The position numbers were made by a program, and so were the translations under genes. Shown here in pieces: positions 11,081 through 22,246 of a stretch of DNA of 64,000 nucleotides. Where the stretch lies: NCBI GenBank assembly GCA_026120035.1, contig JALRME010000027.1, forward strand, positions 310,001 to 374,000, given 5' to 3'. The notes below the pieces were generated by a model. That model saw only the letters and a list, made by a program, of their open reading frames with translations. It made no database searches and was not told where the DNA came from. Each line of letters opens with the position of its first letter. Position 1 is the first letter of the stretch. Source of the stretch: Coleophoma eucalyptorum. Its lineage: Eukaryota; Ascomycota; Leotiomycetes; Helotiales; Dermateaceae.

Positions 11081-12781
11081 TTATTCAGTCATAGGTGAGC
11101 CACTTCTCGAATCCCGTCCGTCGTATTCAATACCAAGGGTTGTTAGCAGATTTCTTGCAGCTACTTCACCACTCTCGAAGGCTCCGTGAACGCAGCCATT
11201 TCCAACAACAGCGCAGTGCTCGCCGGCAAATTGAAGTCGGCTGTTGCTATGCTTCTTTAAGGCGTCGTCAAGCACTCCAGGTTCATCACCACTCTTCTCC
11301 ACAGAGTAGCTACCGAAGCCGGCTAAAGGGTCCTGGGTCCAGTGAGTAGTTTCGAGGTCGACAAGCTCTGGGAGGTCCTTGTAAGGCTCAGTGCGCATAA
11401 GCTTAAACAAGGGCTCGAAGAAATTGTAAATCTCAGAAGTACTAGTCATAGCTTCGACGCGTTGAGTCAAGGGTTCTGCAACCTGGATGCAGAGGCCTTT
11501 GGTGCCACTCATTATCCAAAGGTTTGATGTGACAGTCGCATAGGATAGAATAGACGATTCGTCCACAGGAGTATCAGGAGTTGCCAGGGGCGATGGATAG
11601 AAAATAAACTGGTCATTGTCCTTCGGCCAAAAGACCTCGGCGAACTCAACGAAGAGTTTGCCGAGAGCACCATAGCTGAATTTGGAAATACCGTCTTTGA
11701 TGTCAGTTGGTAGTGGTGGGTTGAAGGATAGCATATCTCGGCGAAGTACACCAAGAGGAACAGTCACAATGACTGCGTCAGCAGTGAAGCTATGCGCCTC
11801 ATCATTGTGAATTGAATGAACAACAATGGAATCGTCTTTCTCACCCCATTCAATATTCTTGACAACCTCGCCGAGACGGATTGTATCGGGGTTCTGCAAG
11901 AGAGGTTCGGCGGTCCAGTTGACAATCTTGTCATAGCCACCCTTCATGTATAGATTGCGCTCAGTCACAAAGTAGCTCAAGTACTTGGAAGAAGCCTCTT
12001 CGATACTGGTACCAATCCAAAGTTCAACCTCACGTGCAGCTTGAGGAGCCCACTTACGTTCGGAAGACGTGATGAGAGGATGCTTGCTGACAAATTCGTG
12101 GACAAAGTCCAAGACTGGACGATCTGGCTGATCAGGATGTTGTTCATAGTACCACTCACAATAATCAGCAAACTCGTCAGCCACTTTCTTGGCCTTGAAT
12201 TGAGCCCCTGCGCGGCCCTCCTTGGTGAAGTACAAGGGAGTACCGTCATCATAGTAGTACTCGATGCCCAACTTGGGAATCAAATTTACAAGCTTGTTCT
12301 GAGATGTCTCATGCATCCAAGCAGCACCTGTTAAGATAGTGTGAGCAGACTTTTGCCAAGGAGGAGGGAAAACAACCCATACTGCTGCGGCCGAGCTATG
12401 AACCCGGCCACGCACAATTGAAGATATTGCCTTTTAGGTATATTTACCAATGTCACGAACATCTTTCCCATTCGCTCGGCGGCTGGTTAATATGCGACCA
12501 CCGATTCGGTCCGGGCGGCCTTCCAAGATGGTAACCTCAACTCCATGGCGCTGAAGAACTGAGGCAGCGCGCAAGCCTGAGATGCCGGCACCGACAATGG
12601 CGACCCGGTGGTGTTTAGGTGCGTCGACAGCATGAGAGATAGCGAGGCTAGTTTCGAAAGACGTAAGAAGTGATTGCTGGCCAAGTAAGGACTGTTTAGT
12701 GGCCGTGGTAATTCCATTCGTATGATGGTTTATTTCGTTTAGATTTAAAGCGCCACGAGGAGATATGGTAAGCGTCGACAT
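11081..12781 (-). CDS. Flavin-containing amine oxidase (polyamine oxidase/LSD1-like fold)
   Basis: Exon 1 is 12448-12781 and exon 2 is 11081-12327, around a 120-nt intron (12328-12447); product 526 residues. The dinucleotide-binding motif VGAGISGL (Gly64, Gly66, Gly69) is followed by the flavin-oxidase pattern ending in RIGGR. The splice gives DIGAAWMHE, the usual run after the FAD motif. The C-terminus carries the second FAD contact LQFAGEHC...[10 protein letters not shown]. Family members oxidise polyamines or other amines with release of H2O2. No targeting signal or C-terminal peroxisomal tripeptide of standard form is seen. About 55 N-terminal residues before the Rossmann fold are unconserved. 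Confidence 0.9.
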
Positions 12782-14576
12782 ACTGACTCAACATCTGCGT
12801 ATGTATCTTATTCCGGGGATGGTGAGGGGTGGATGAACCGGGGAATCGAGGACTCCTTCAGATGACCTCAACACAGGTGGGATGTTTGACGGCGACGCCA
12901 AACAAGGATGTACGACAAGAGGGTACTCTATGTATGAAAAGGATAGGAGGGGCGAGGTAGCAATAGATTTTGAGGGCAGGCTGCGTGAGCTTTGGAGACT
13001 GGATGAGAGGGGGGAGACGTAAAGTAAAGTCTGGGATTGGAGATTGGTGCTTGCAGCTTGAAGCTTGAAGATGTTCGTTGAGCTGAGGTGGAAAGCAGAG
13101 AAGAAATAGGGCGATGGGCGGCGGGAGCAACGGTTAAATGGTCCTCCGAAGACGAAGCTGCGCTAGTTCTAAATTTCGGTTTGTTGTGGAATGTGGGACA
13201 AGAGTGGACTCTGCTTGTTACTGTGCAGTAAACACGGTCCGTAATCCCCCAAGTCCTGTATTTATTAGCAGTCGCATCATTTGGTGTCTTACGTTCCCGT
13301 CCGCTGTATATGCAGCAGTCATGCCGTAGTTTTACGGTATTCGCAACACCAGCAGAGCATCGCCGGCGCAGCCGTGCTACCTTGGACTGCGATCCACAGC
13401 TCACATCCACGCACGCTCAACATCTCATCCTCTTGTGTCCTCCGATGTCTAGATCCCTTTGGCTTTGTCAGATATCGTATCGGTAGTTCTACCTTCTGTA
13501 CTACCATGATACTGTACCCCACTCGAATCAACAGGAACCACAGTCGACGCACCTGTAGCCCGACCTGCGTCGGTCGCACCATGCAGCTTCTAGCAGGTAC
13601 ATGCGAGGAGGTGCGCAATTAGACCCCTCGGCTCTTTACGAATCATGAACGGTGGTGATTGCTGGAAGGATGGGATGGCATATCCGTTTCAAGCTTTCTT
13701 GGGAGCGGGAGGGAGAGACTTGAGATAAGCATCCCAGCAAAGCCTCGGTGGCGGGTACACTGTAAAATAAGTGACATCCATCATGGAGTACCCCGACAAC
13801 CTCGTCGTCCGTACCGCGGCGCCGGTACTTTCCTCATCCGCGCAGGCAGCATCAATTGTTTAGCTGGAGAAGAGAATGCAAGAGCAATTGACATAGTGCT
13901 GGTGGTATATTCAAAACTGAGTTCTCGAGGCCAGCTCGACAGTAAGCTGGCCCCTCTGATGCAGACCAAAGTCAATTTACTACCAGCTGACAGCTATACA
14001 CTCGCCGGCAACCTCAGAGGCTTCAGCCGGCAAAATGAATTTGCGAATGAGATTACGATGTGGGCAACCCCGGTTTCTAACAAAAGCCAATGATGAAAGG
14101 GGCCACCTCCTTCCTTATCTTTGCTCTGATCTACAGTGTGGTACAGTGCGGTACAGTGTTGTAGCGACTACCCTTATCAGCAAGATTGCTCAACGCCTTG
14201 TACGGAGAAAATGCCCTTTACTGTTCTTCCCTGTCAAGCCAGAATAGCACCGATCCTTGACGTCTTACCCTCCTCTTTTCGATGATACTTTATATTTACT
14301 TCCTCGATTTCACTTCGTCCATGCATCTGATTCATCTCATTCATCGTCGTTCTGTCCACAATTTTCGCTTGCAATACAGTGAATTATCTGGTACGGAGTC
14401 GCTGAGGGACGTCACTACTCCACTTCGGCCCGCCGCTTGACAATTATTTTCACGTCAGATATTTTCCATTCCAAAAATTTTGAGCTTTTGAAAGATTACG
14501 TGCCAGATATATTCTCATTTTGTTGTTGCGATCTTTTTTGTCACCAGCTCTAGGCCCTGAGCAAGAGCGGCTTAGG
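12782..14576. other. Divergent intergenic region between amine oxidase and MFS transporter
   Basis: About 1.8 kb shared by two divergent promoters. Open frames here (for example 12928-13410, -, and 13659-14093, +) lack domain features, signal sequences or coherent splice sites. A tandem decamer lies at 14131-14160 and is listed separately. Confidence 0.5.
14131..14160. repeat. Tandem decamer repeat in the MFS promoter
   Basis: Three adjacent 10-nt units with the core TACAGTG (units end TG, CG and TT). They lie about 420 nt upstream of the MFS transporter ATG, within promoter range, so they could be clustered regulator sites; this is inference. Confidence 0.5.
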
Positions 14577-16303
14577 ATGAACTCTGAACAAGTCGAATAC
14601 CTCCCAGGGACTTCGCGCCTGGTCGAAAGCTACGATGAGGCTGCCATTTCACACCTGAAGAAGCACGGTGATATTGTCCTCTCGCCGCAGCCAACCACCT
14701 CTGTCAACGATCCGCTGAATTGGTCAGTCCCACGCAAATATTGGAACGTTGCGCTGCTCTGCTTCATCACTGCTTTGACTGCTGCGACTTCAAACGATGC
14801 TGGTTCCGCTCAGACTGGGATGAACGATGAATATGGGATCTCTTGGAATGCTATGAACACAGGTGCGGGGGTACTGTTCGTCGGAATTGGCTATTGCACG
14901 CTTCTTATATCGCCTGCAGCTTGGCTTTATGGTCGAAAAATCACATATATTGTCTGCTTGACCTTTGGGGTCATTGGTGCCATCTGGATGGCTAATGTAC
15001 ACACAACTATGGATTCGATCTGGAATCAGCTTTTCGTTGGAGCATCCGAATCATGTGCGGAAGCCAATGTTCAATTATCCCTGTCAGATATGTTCTTCCA
15101 ACATCAACGGGGAACCGTTATTGGTATATATGTTTTGTCAACAAGTATCGGGACATACCTAGGGCCCCTAATTGGAGGTTACATCGCCGATAGTAGTATG
15201 GGTTGGCGCTGGGTTGGATGGTGGTCCGTCATCATTTCATGTGTAACTATTCTTGTGTGTTTGCTCACCCTCGAAGAGACTTCTTTCCACCGCGATGGCT
15301 ATGGAATCAACATTGTTCAGGGAATGAACGAAGCTGTGATGACGGAAGAAGGCTACAAGAATGACAAGCTTGAGGGCGGACAAACAGGCACTAAAGATGT
15401 CAGCCCTAGAAATTCTCTTCCTGGACCAGAGATTTCTGTCGATACAACACCAAGCTATTGGCGACGCATGCGATTGATCACACCAGCGCCTAATCTAGTG
15501 GGAACAGGGTTCAAGCAGTACATGCGACGCCTCTTTCACACGCTGCGGATCTTTGGGTTTCCGGCCGTTATTTATTCTGGTATTCAGTGGGGAGCACAGG
15601 ATGCGTGGCTTACCTTTTATCTGACTCTCGAGGAAGATAACTGGACCGGACCACCCTGGAACTACTCAGATGTTGGTTCAGGTATCATGAACGTGCCATG
15701 CTTGATTGGAGCGGTTATTGGCTGTTTCTGGGGTGGTTACCTTTCTGATCAATTTGTTATTTGGATGGCTAAGCGCAATGGCGGTATCAGGGAAGCTGAG
15801 CATCGACTTTGGATGATGTATCCTTGCGCTATCTTCAGTCCTCTTGGTATGCTCCTCTTTGGTATCGGGACGGCCTATGAATGGACTTGGCCCGTTCCAT
15901 ATGTTGCACTTGGATTCATTGGTTTTGGATGGGGTTGTGCTGGTGATCTTAGCATGGCATATCTTATGGATGCTTACCCAGAGATGTAAGTATTCTCTTC
16001 GTGACTTGTGCCCTTTTTGGGCGTCCTATTCCTGGCGTATCACAAAATTCTAACGATGCATACAGGGTTCTCGAAGGTATGGTTGGTGTTGCTGTTGTCA
16101 ACAATACCATTGGTTGCATCTTCACCTTTACAGCATCGCCTTGGCTATCAGCTTCCGGTACCCGAGATTGTTTCATCGCCATTGGTGTACTCGACTTTTT
16201 CTTTGTCATGCTTACAGTTCCAATGATGATATGGGGCAAGGCCTGCCGATCCTGGACCAAGGACCGATATCTGGACTTTGTCAGAATCCGAGATGAGATA
16301 TAG
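14577..16303 (+). CDS. MFS transporter (DHA1-like drug/metabolite antiporter)
   Basis: Exons 14577-15985 and 16066-16303 flank an 80-nt intron (15986-16065); product 548 residues. It has the DPLNWS sequence before the first helix that marks fungal DHA1-like transporters. Twelve hydrophobic segments in two halves are visible, with the loop motif YGRK between helices 2 and 3 and a long central hydrophilic loop. The splice joins DAYPEM to VLEGMVGVAVVNN, continuing the last two helices. The protein should sit in the plasma membrane and export or import small molecules by proton coupling. I chose the ATG at 14577; the frame is open upstream to a TTG, but no earlier ATG exists. It diverges from the amine oxidase gene. 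Confidence 0.9.
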
Positions 16304-16570
16304 CGTGGCTGCCATGGTGTCGTCTTTGCTTTCCGTGCCGATGGGCCATTGTCATATCCGTTCTGCATTGAGAAGCTTATTTTTTTTTCTTTCACGCATA
16401 TGATGTGATATATACCCCCTTCGTTAAATTCTATTCTATATTATCACAACAAATATTTCACAGTTCTTTGCAGAACTTCATTAAAAACTATCAAGTGTAT
16501 ATCGTCATAAAGTGGACGCCCAAGACCAAACAAAATAAGCGACGCAGCCACAAACGACCTACTCAAATCT

Positions 16571-16814
16571 TCATGTCGCTCTACGCATCAAATACACCTC
16601 CCACAACAGAAAGTAAAAGCAAGTGGTTACTTAACTTACCATCTCTAGCTTGTAGCTTGTCGTAAGTAACGGAATGAGAGCAGGTGTTTGCAAGGACTCG
16701 AAACACGCAAGAACAGCTCCATAGACTTCGTCCTCGTACAATGTATACCATCTGTCAGATCGCCACCCCGTATGACAAGCCGGGCATACCTCCGCTATCG
16801 GCTCATTCTCAAAC
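16571..16814 (-). CDS. Possible orphan exon of an unidentified small gene
   Basis: After an acceptor-like cag (ending at 16815) and a branch-like CTAAT, the minus strand reads FENEPIAEVCPACHTGW and continues open to KLEM, where a perfect donor GTAAGT starts at 16639. Splicing to an acceptor ending at 16598 would add eight residues and stop at 16571; reading through stops after two codons. The CPACHTGW segment (Cys-x2-Cys) and normal composition suggest real coding sequence, but I find no matching upstream exon with correct phase and recognise no family. It may be part of a small gene or a remnant. Confidence 0.3.
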
Positions 16815-17695
16815 CTGATTTCGATAATTAGTCTGGATGAGTGTCACTGTGCTGCCAGAATGAGGATCTAGATATTACATCTGTAACCCATTTTTTCGGT
16901 TGTGTCTTATATACCCCGTAAATCTTGGGAAGCAATGGTTCGAAATACACAACATCCGATGGGCTAGGCCGCGTGCTTTGGCTCGTCAGATGTATGTGGT
17001 TGGGAGATTGTCCCGCTACGTGTTTCTACAACTACAATCACCCTCATCGAGCATGACTTGTGCCATGCCTTGTCCCACGGCTCCCAAGCCCAGCACTCAC
17101 AGCATGCATGCATGCGTGTGGTGAAGCCCAACAGTGTAAAACATACCTGGCCTCAGCCAATGGTGCAGAGGGCGCACACCAGATGTGGTTACATCGGACA
17201 TTGCGGACGGCTCACCAGCGTGCCATTCTTGGTTCAACGCACCCGTGGGCCCATCTCTTGCAGCAGATACGGAAACGGGGCTTACGGAAGTGGAGCAGGG
17301 CTTTTATGGCCTTGTTCTATCTCCTTCAGGGACAAAGATAAGCAAGCATAGTGAGTTTTGTTCTAGCTTCTTGAGAGTGTGTCAACATAGCGTACCTGAT
17401 GCGGATGTGTTCCGCACCTTGTGGTGCCATAGATAGTATGAGGATAGCAGGAGGAATACAAAGGAAGCTTGTATATTGTATATAGTAAAGTACAGCGATA
17501 TTGGATTTTAGTTCAAACCGTGCTTAAATTATGGTGAAGTGTATAAGGCGTGTAGAATCGATATGTATATATACTATCAAAACACCCCGAATTCCTAAAT
17601 TTAAGTAACTTCACTTCAATGCATGTCCATTTTCAAAAGGATTCAAAAGCACAAAGTTATTAGCTCTTTCAAATTCTGCCGGGCGTCGAAAGTAT

Positions 17696-18131
17696 CTACG
17701 CCAACCCCAACTCTTTGTATCTCGCACCCATGAAGCTGACATCACGCTGCGTAAAGTCATCGTAAAAATCCTTCTTCAAAATGGCATCGCTCACAGAGGC
17801 CCCTGCAAAGACGCATTTCTTTATAGAGGTAAACAAAGGCTGCATCTCATGCAGAACAAAAAGAGAGAACAGAAAGTTATAAAGTCATCAATCCTCTTCC
17901 ATCATCACAAATATTAAGTGTTATCTTTTGTGTAACTCCATCCCCAAACCTCGTCTCAAAAGCCAAAGCAGAACACGAAATGAAGGCCAATAACGTAAAC
18001 AAGGATCGGCTAGCGACCTTTAGAGAACAGAGCATGACTTTTGGTATCTCAAAATGTGGGAAAATGAAGTAAAAGTAGAAAATCGTCGAGGCCTGCTGTA
18101 CAATGGCCATGGAAGAAAGGTGCGACTCCAT
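17696..18131 (-). CDS. Possible small gene downstream of the Msb1-like gene
   Basis: Two neighbouring minus-strand frames look coding. The upstream one (17877-18131) contains an internal Met followed by a hydrophobic signal-peptide-like stretch (FTLLAFISCSALAFE). The downstream one, open 17884-17696, ends FMGARYKELGLA-stop and has normal protein composition. They could be two exons of one small secreted protein, but splice sites joining them are weak and I recognise no family. The stretch lies in the 3' flank of the Msb1-like gene, same strand. Confidence 0.25.
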
Positions 18132-18216
18132 CTACGAGTCGTCCGTTGAAACGTCTAGGACATGAAAGTATGTACGTCGTGAAATCGTTTGCCCAATTTG
18201 GTGTATAGTTTATTTC

Positions 18217-21200
18217 TCAACGGATAGGAGCAGGGACACTGCCTTGCTCCATGTTTCCAGTCAGTTCGGCCACACGAGCCTTGATTCTGGCAACTCGAGA
18301 TTCGATTGCTAAATCGATTAGCACAGCTTCTAGGTTACTTGCGAATTTACCTACTCTCTTCTCCCGAAGTCTCACCATCATCACCATCTGTCTTCTGGCT
18401 ATAACCACCCCGGGATTGTTCTTCGCTTTGTCGTTGCGCTGCTCGCTCTGCGGCGTTCTTACGAATTTGGGCCCATCTATCTTGGGTAGGGGATTTGGCA
18501 AGCTCAGCTCCATCCTCATCAAAAGCTGGGCTTTTTGGGATTGGAGGAGGTGCAGCATCTTCGCTTTGGCGTGGAGAGTCGTCTGGAACGAAAGCAGGCA
18601 CGTCATCCATAGGACCCTGGTCGAACCGGGAAAATTCCTCACGCGCTTCGTGCGCATCGTGTGTGTCCACACGGGACAAGCTGTCGCGATTAGAAGGATT
18701 ATATGAATGCTCATATCCTTCTTGATGTGGTGATGCAAGCGGGGTTACATCTGCATCCCCATTATTAGAAATGGGTGGATGCGGTGAAGGGGCGGGATGA
18801 TGTTCATCAACAGGGGAGGTTAGCGGACTCTTCTTTTGGAAGCCAGAGAATCGTCTACCTATAGTTGCTCCTCCTGGTTGAAGCTGACCCTCAACCATAG
18901 GTTCCGGTGACACAACAGCGCGAGCCTTCTTTCGCCCAAAGAATTTTTTGAAACCACCACCACCTGATTTCTCCTTCTTCTTCAACTTGTTATGCTTGTC
19001 CTTACTCTCTGGACTTGAATCGGCTGGACCTGCAGAAGTAGTTCTTGGAAGGTCTGTGCTCTCCTCCCGTGGCACAGGAGAGGCAGGAGAGGGGGAAGGC
19101 AGAGGCTTTCTCTCAGCGGCAGGATGCTCCTGAGGTAGGGGCATCTCAGCTGCCTTCTCCGAAAGTTTAACATGCTCTTCTTGAGCCTCATCAATGCCAG
19201 GAGTTGGTGGCAAAGGTGCTGATTTTATTGAGCTGGAACTAGCTTCAGCAGTATGTGTAGATGATGGCACATTCGGTGCGGGGGATCTGCTTCGGCTCTG
19301 ATCATGAGTCTGCATGGTAGCTTCACCCAGTCCCCGCCCCTTTCCTACCTGATTGTTTGCAAGATATGCCTCCCTGATGGCGTCTTTGTCGTACTTGTTT
19401 GCCCATTTCATAGCTGGAGAAGCCTCGCTCATGATAACAGGTCTTAAAGTGAAGACACTGTTCGTCTTTTGTGACATTACATCCATTTCATTGCGTCCTC
19501 TTCTCATTGCTTGTGCTTGTTGTGCTTCTTGCTGGCGTTGTTTCTGTTGAAGCTGAATAGCAGCTGCTTGGATTCGAGCATGTTGATCCGGACCAATACT
19601 TACCTTGCTTGCACCATTACTCTGAACAGTAGCAAATGGGGGTCGTCCATTGATGCTGTTCTGGTCAAAGGCTGGCTTTCCTGTAGACTTCGATCTTGAA
19701 ACGGTTTTGCTGCGTTTGGTCCAACCAAATCGACCTTTTTTCTCAGCAATATAGGCTCCAGGATCTGGTGTGGGAGCAGCTCCTTGAATAATTTCTTCCA
19801 TTACCAGCCATTTGCCACCTCGAATCTGAGTTTCAACCAGGGCACATCGTCCAAAGGCGGCCTTTCGCTCTGAAGGCTCTTCACCAGCCAGACTACTGAT
19901 CCAAACCCACCAGAAAGCATCGTCCAAATCGAACCTTGTAATGCTAGCAAGCTCACCAGGTTCCAAGTCCTGGTTTGCCTCAAGTCTTGGCCTATGTGAC
20001 TGTGAGCTTCGGCCCCGACTGGTGTCAATGGGGGGCAGGATTTTGTCAGGTGGAAGTAGGAGTGGTGCAGGTCCGCTAATCGATTCGTCGACAAACCCAG
20101 AGGAAAGAAAATCGGCCCAGGATGGTGTGGTAGGCCGTCCTCCCGCAGCAGTTCTCGTATTAGGAGTCGTTCGCAAGCCTTGAGGTTTTCGTCGCTTCAT
20201 GAAATTGGTTTCCCCGTCCGCGTCCTCATCCTCGTCATTTTCGTCAAAGCCTCCTGAAAATCCAATATCTTCGAATCTAGACCATGATGCATCGCGTAGT
20301 CCGGTGGACTGCTTGGAGTTTGAGACGTGGGATTGGTTTGCAGACGAAATAGCTCTCAGAACTCGACGACACTCATCAGTCAAAGCTTTAACAGGATCTT
20401 CGTATTCTGAGAATTCTTGCAAGGCACGGTCGTCATCTCGATATTCGAAGTGATTCGCTCGTCGCAGGAGGGCAAATGGCGTTGGCGAGACCGTGTTTAC
20501 GATCATCACCACCTTCGTTGTTGTCGATTGCATAAGTGAAGGCGCCTCAGGTGGGTACTCAGTCTCTTGAAGCAGTTTCTGCAAGGACATTGGGAGATTT
20601 GAGATTCCGTTCATGCCTGTTACCGACTCAGGTGCCAACGATCGAAGGTAGGCGAAGAACAAGTGACTGGTTGCGGATGCAGCTCTATCTCCATATTAGC
20701 AAACATACCCAGGTGATCATTTGATAATCCCATACTTTGACCATCCTTTGTAACCACCATCAAAGCCATCGCCTGTGTCGATATGTTCAAAAGCCCACCA
20801 GCCTGCCATTCTTGAGAGCTTACGTCCGCCCAATCCATTGAGTTTTGCATGTGCTGCAACCGCTGACAGAAGATCGAAGAAATCGAAAATAATGTGAGTA
20901 CGCGCTTCAGACTCTACGCTGAGGGGAATAAATGTTGCAAACGAATCACGAGCCATATTGGAATCTGTAGATTGTTAGTCAATTAGCGAGCAAGAGAGCT
21001 CTATCGCCGCCATACCTTGTTCGCCAACCTTGAACAGTTCGTATGATTCCCATCCTACTACTCCTCCTGGTAATCTGCTCCAGCACCATTTGATCACACT
21101 ACTCAGAACCTGTATGGGTCAACTCCAATGCCTTCATTAAGCCATCCAAAAAAAAAACTCACCATTGGCTCTGTCAAGCGTAATTCCTGTTCCAATGCTG

Positions 21201-21580
21201 CACCACGTAATTGGCCGCGATCGAAAAAATGTCGGATGAATGTTCGCGCAGCACTGGGGTCTGACGTGGGTCGGAAAGGCAGGAGAAGAAACGGGGTATC
21301 TAGAGCTGCAAGGGAAGAAGTTCAGCCGTCGTTGGTCTAACGAAGTGGATTGCAGCAAAAGTGACAGCGGCAAGAGGATGTGATGATATCCGTACGTACC
21401 CCTCGCTTTCAATTCGAGTGTACACCCGCGACACAGCTCCTGGATCTCCTCCGGGTCTACCGTCGGTCGTGTCCAAGCATCCTCCCATTTTGGCTTCTCA
21501 GGAGCGAGATCGAGCGAGTCTGACGCGCCGTTCTTAACTTTTGATGGGCCATCCTTCTTCTTCCTCGAAAACAAGCCCAT
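18217..21580 (-). CDS. Msb1/Mug8-domain morphogenesis protein (RhoGAP-like fold)
   Basis: Six exons: 21400-21580, 21163-21305, 21016-21109, 20736-20964, 18355-20684 and 18217-18308. Introns are 94, 53, 51, 51 and 46 nt, and the product is 1022 residues. It opens MGLFSRKKKDG, followed by a folded region through exons 1-4 and the start of exon 5 (for example TEPMVLSSVIKWCW, LSRMAGWWAFE, ATSHLFFAYLRSLAPE) that matches fungal Msb1/Mug8 (DUF1708) proteins. The C-terminal 500 residues are low-complexity, rich in Pro, Ser and Lys/Arg. The last splice gives GEETIESRVARIKARVAELTG, a short coiled coil conserved in homologues, which settles the unusual donor GTAGGT. Yeast Msb1 works with Cdc42/Rho1 and Boi proteins in polarised growth at the cell cortex; the same role is expected here. 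Confidence 0.88.
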
Positions 21581-22080
21581 ACTGCAAATGGGATGAATTG
21601 ACTACCTGCAGTCCCTATGCATCCAAAACGCAGACTCGCCGTGGCAGTCGTGAGAGTCGAGGATAGCGAACGTGTTGTTGGAATGAGATTAAGGTAGGAT
21701 AGTTGGGTAGATAGGGGACGCGATGTTAATCGATCCCACCCCTTAAGCAATTTCAATCTGCAAGGCGGTCAACCGTATTAAGACAACCAGGACTGAATTG
21801 GGCGCTTGGGTGAGCAGGATCGCGTTCCTGGCTTTGGAGTAGCAAGTTCAGTGTTCGTCCTGGAGGGGATGAGGAGTCGAAGGGCTTCAAGTTTCAGAGT
21901 GGTGGTGTATGCGGTGAGTTTGTGTTGAGTGTTGTTGTGTTTTCCTGCAGAAACTAGCAGGTGAATGAGTGATGAGTTGTCGGCGACAAGCTGAGACGAG
22001 CGTAGACGAGAAGCAATGCCGCTGATAGAAAACTTCAAATATAGACAGCCCAGTCAGGGAACACGCTTAAAAACACAAAG

Positions 22081-22152
22081 CCGAGAAGGAGGGCGGATGA
22101 GACGATGTCAGAGGGAGGGGAGAGAGGGATGGAGGGAGGGAGGAAGGGAGTA
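22081..22152. repeat. Purine-rich (GA/GGGA) tract
   Basis: A strongly biased run of G and A with GGGA/GGAG repetition on the plus strand, about 500 nt upstream of the Msb1-like ATG. Such polypurine tracts are common in fungal promoters. Confidence 0.6.
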
Positions 22153-22213
22153 CTGATATTATGATGGGTGTTGTTATTGTTATTTTAATTATTATTTGGT
22201 ACTACTTCAGTAC

Positions 22214-22246
22214 TACTGCTACTGCTACTGCTACTGCTACTGCTAC
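22214..22246. repeat. Microsatellite, period 6 (ACTGCT)n
   Basis: About five and a half perfect copies of the hexamer ACTGCT in intergenic sequence. It is expected to be length-variable between strains. Confidence 0.8.

Larger units (their letters stand above)
16304..18216. other. Intergenic region with orphan exon-like frames
   Basis: About 1.9 kb between the MFS gene and the 3' end of the Msb1-like gene. Two minus-strand stretches look coding and are listed separately (16571-16814 and 17696-18131). The rest shows no supported gene. Confidence 0.5.

Noticed and set aside
12928..13410. 160-codon minus-strand frame upstream of the amine oxidase
   Set aside because: No domain, odd composition rich in Ser/Pro/Arg, and overlapping equally long frames; it reads as promoter sequence.
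16939..16952. GGTTCGAAAT stretch resembling a tRNA B-box
   Set aside because: No A-box or cloverleaf can be drawn around it. Other GTTCGA hits (42606, 63738) fail likewise, so no tRNA gene is called.
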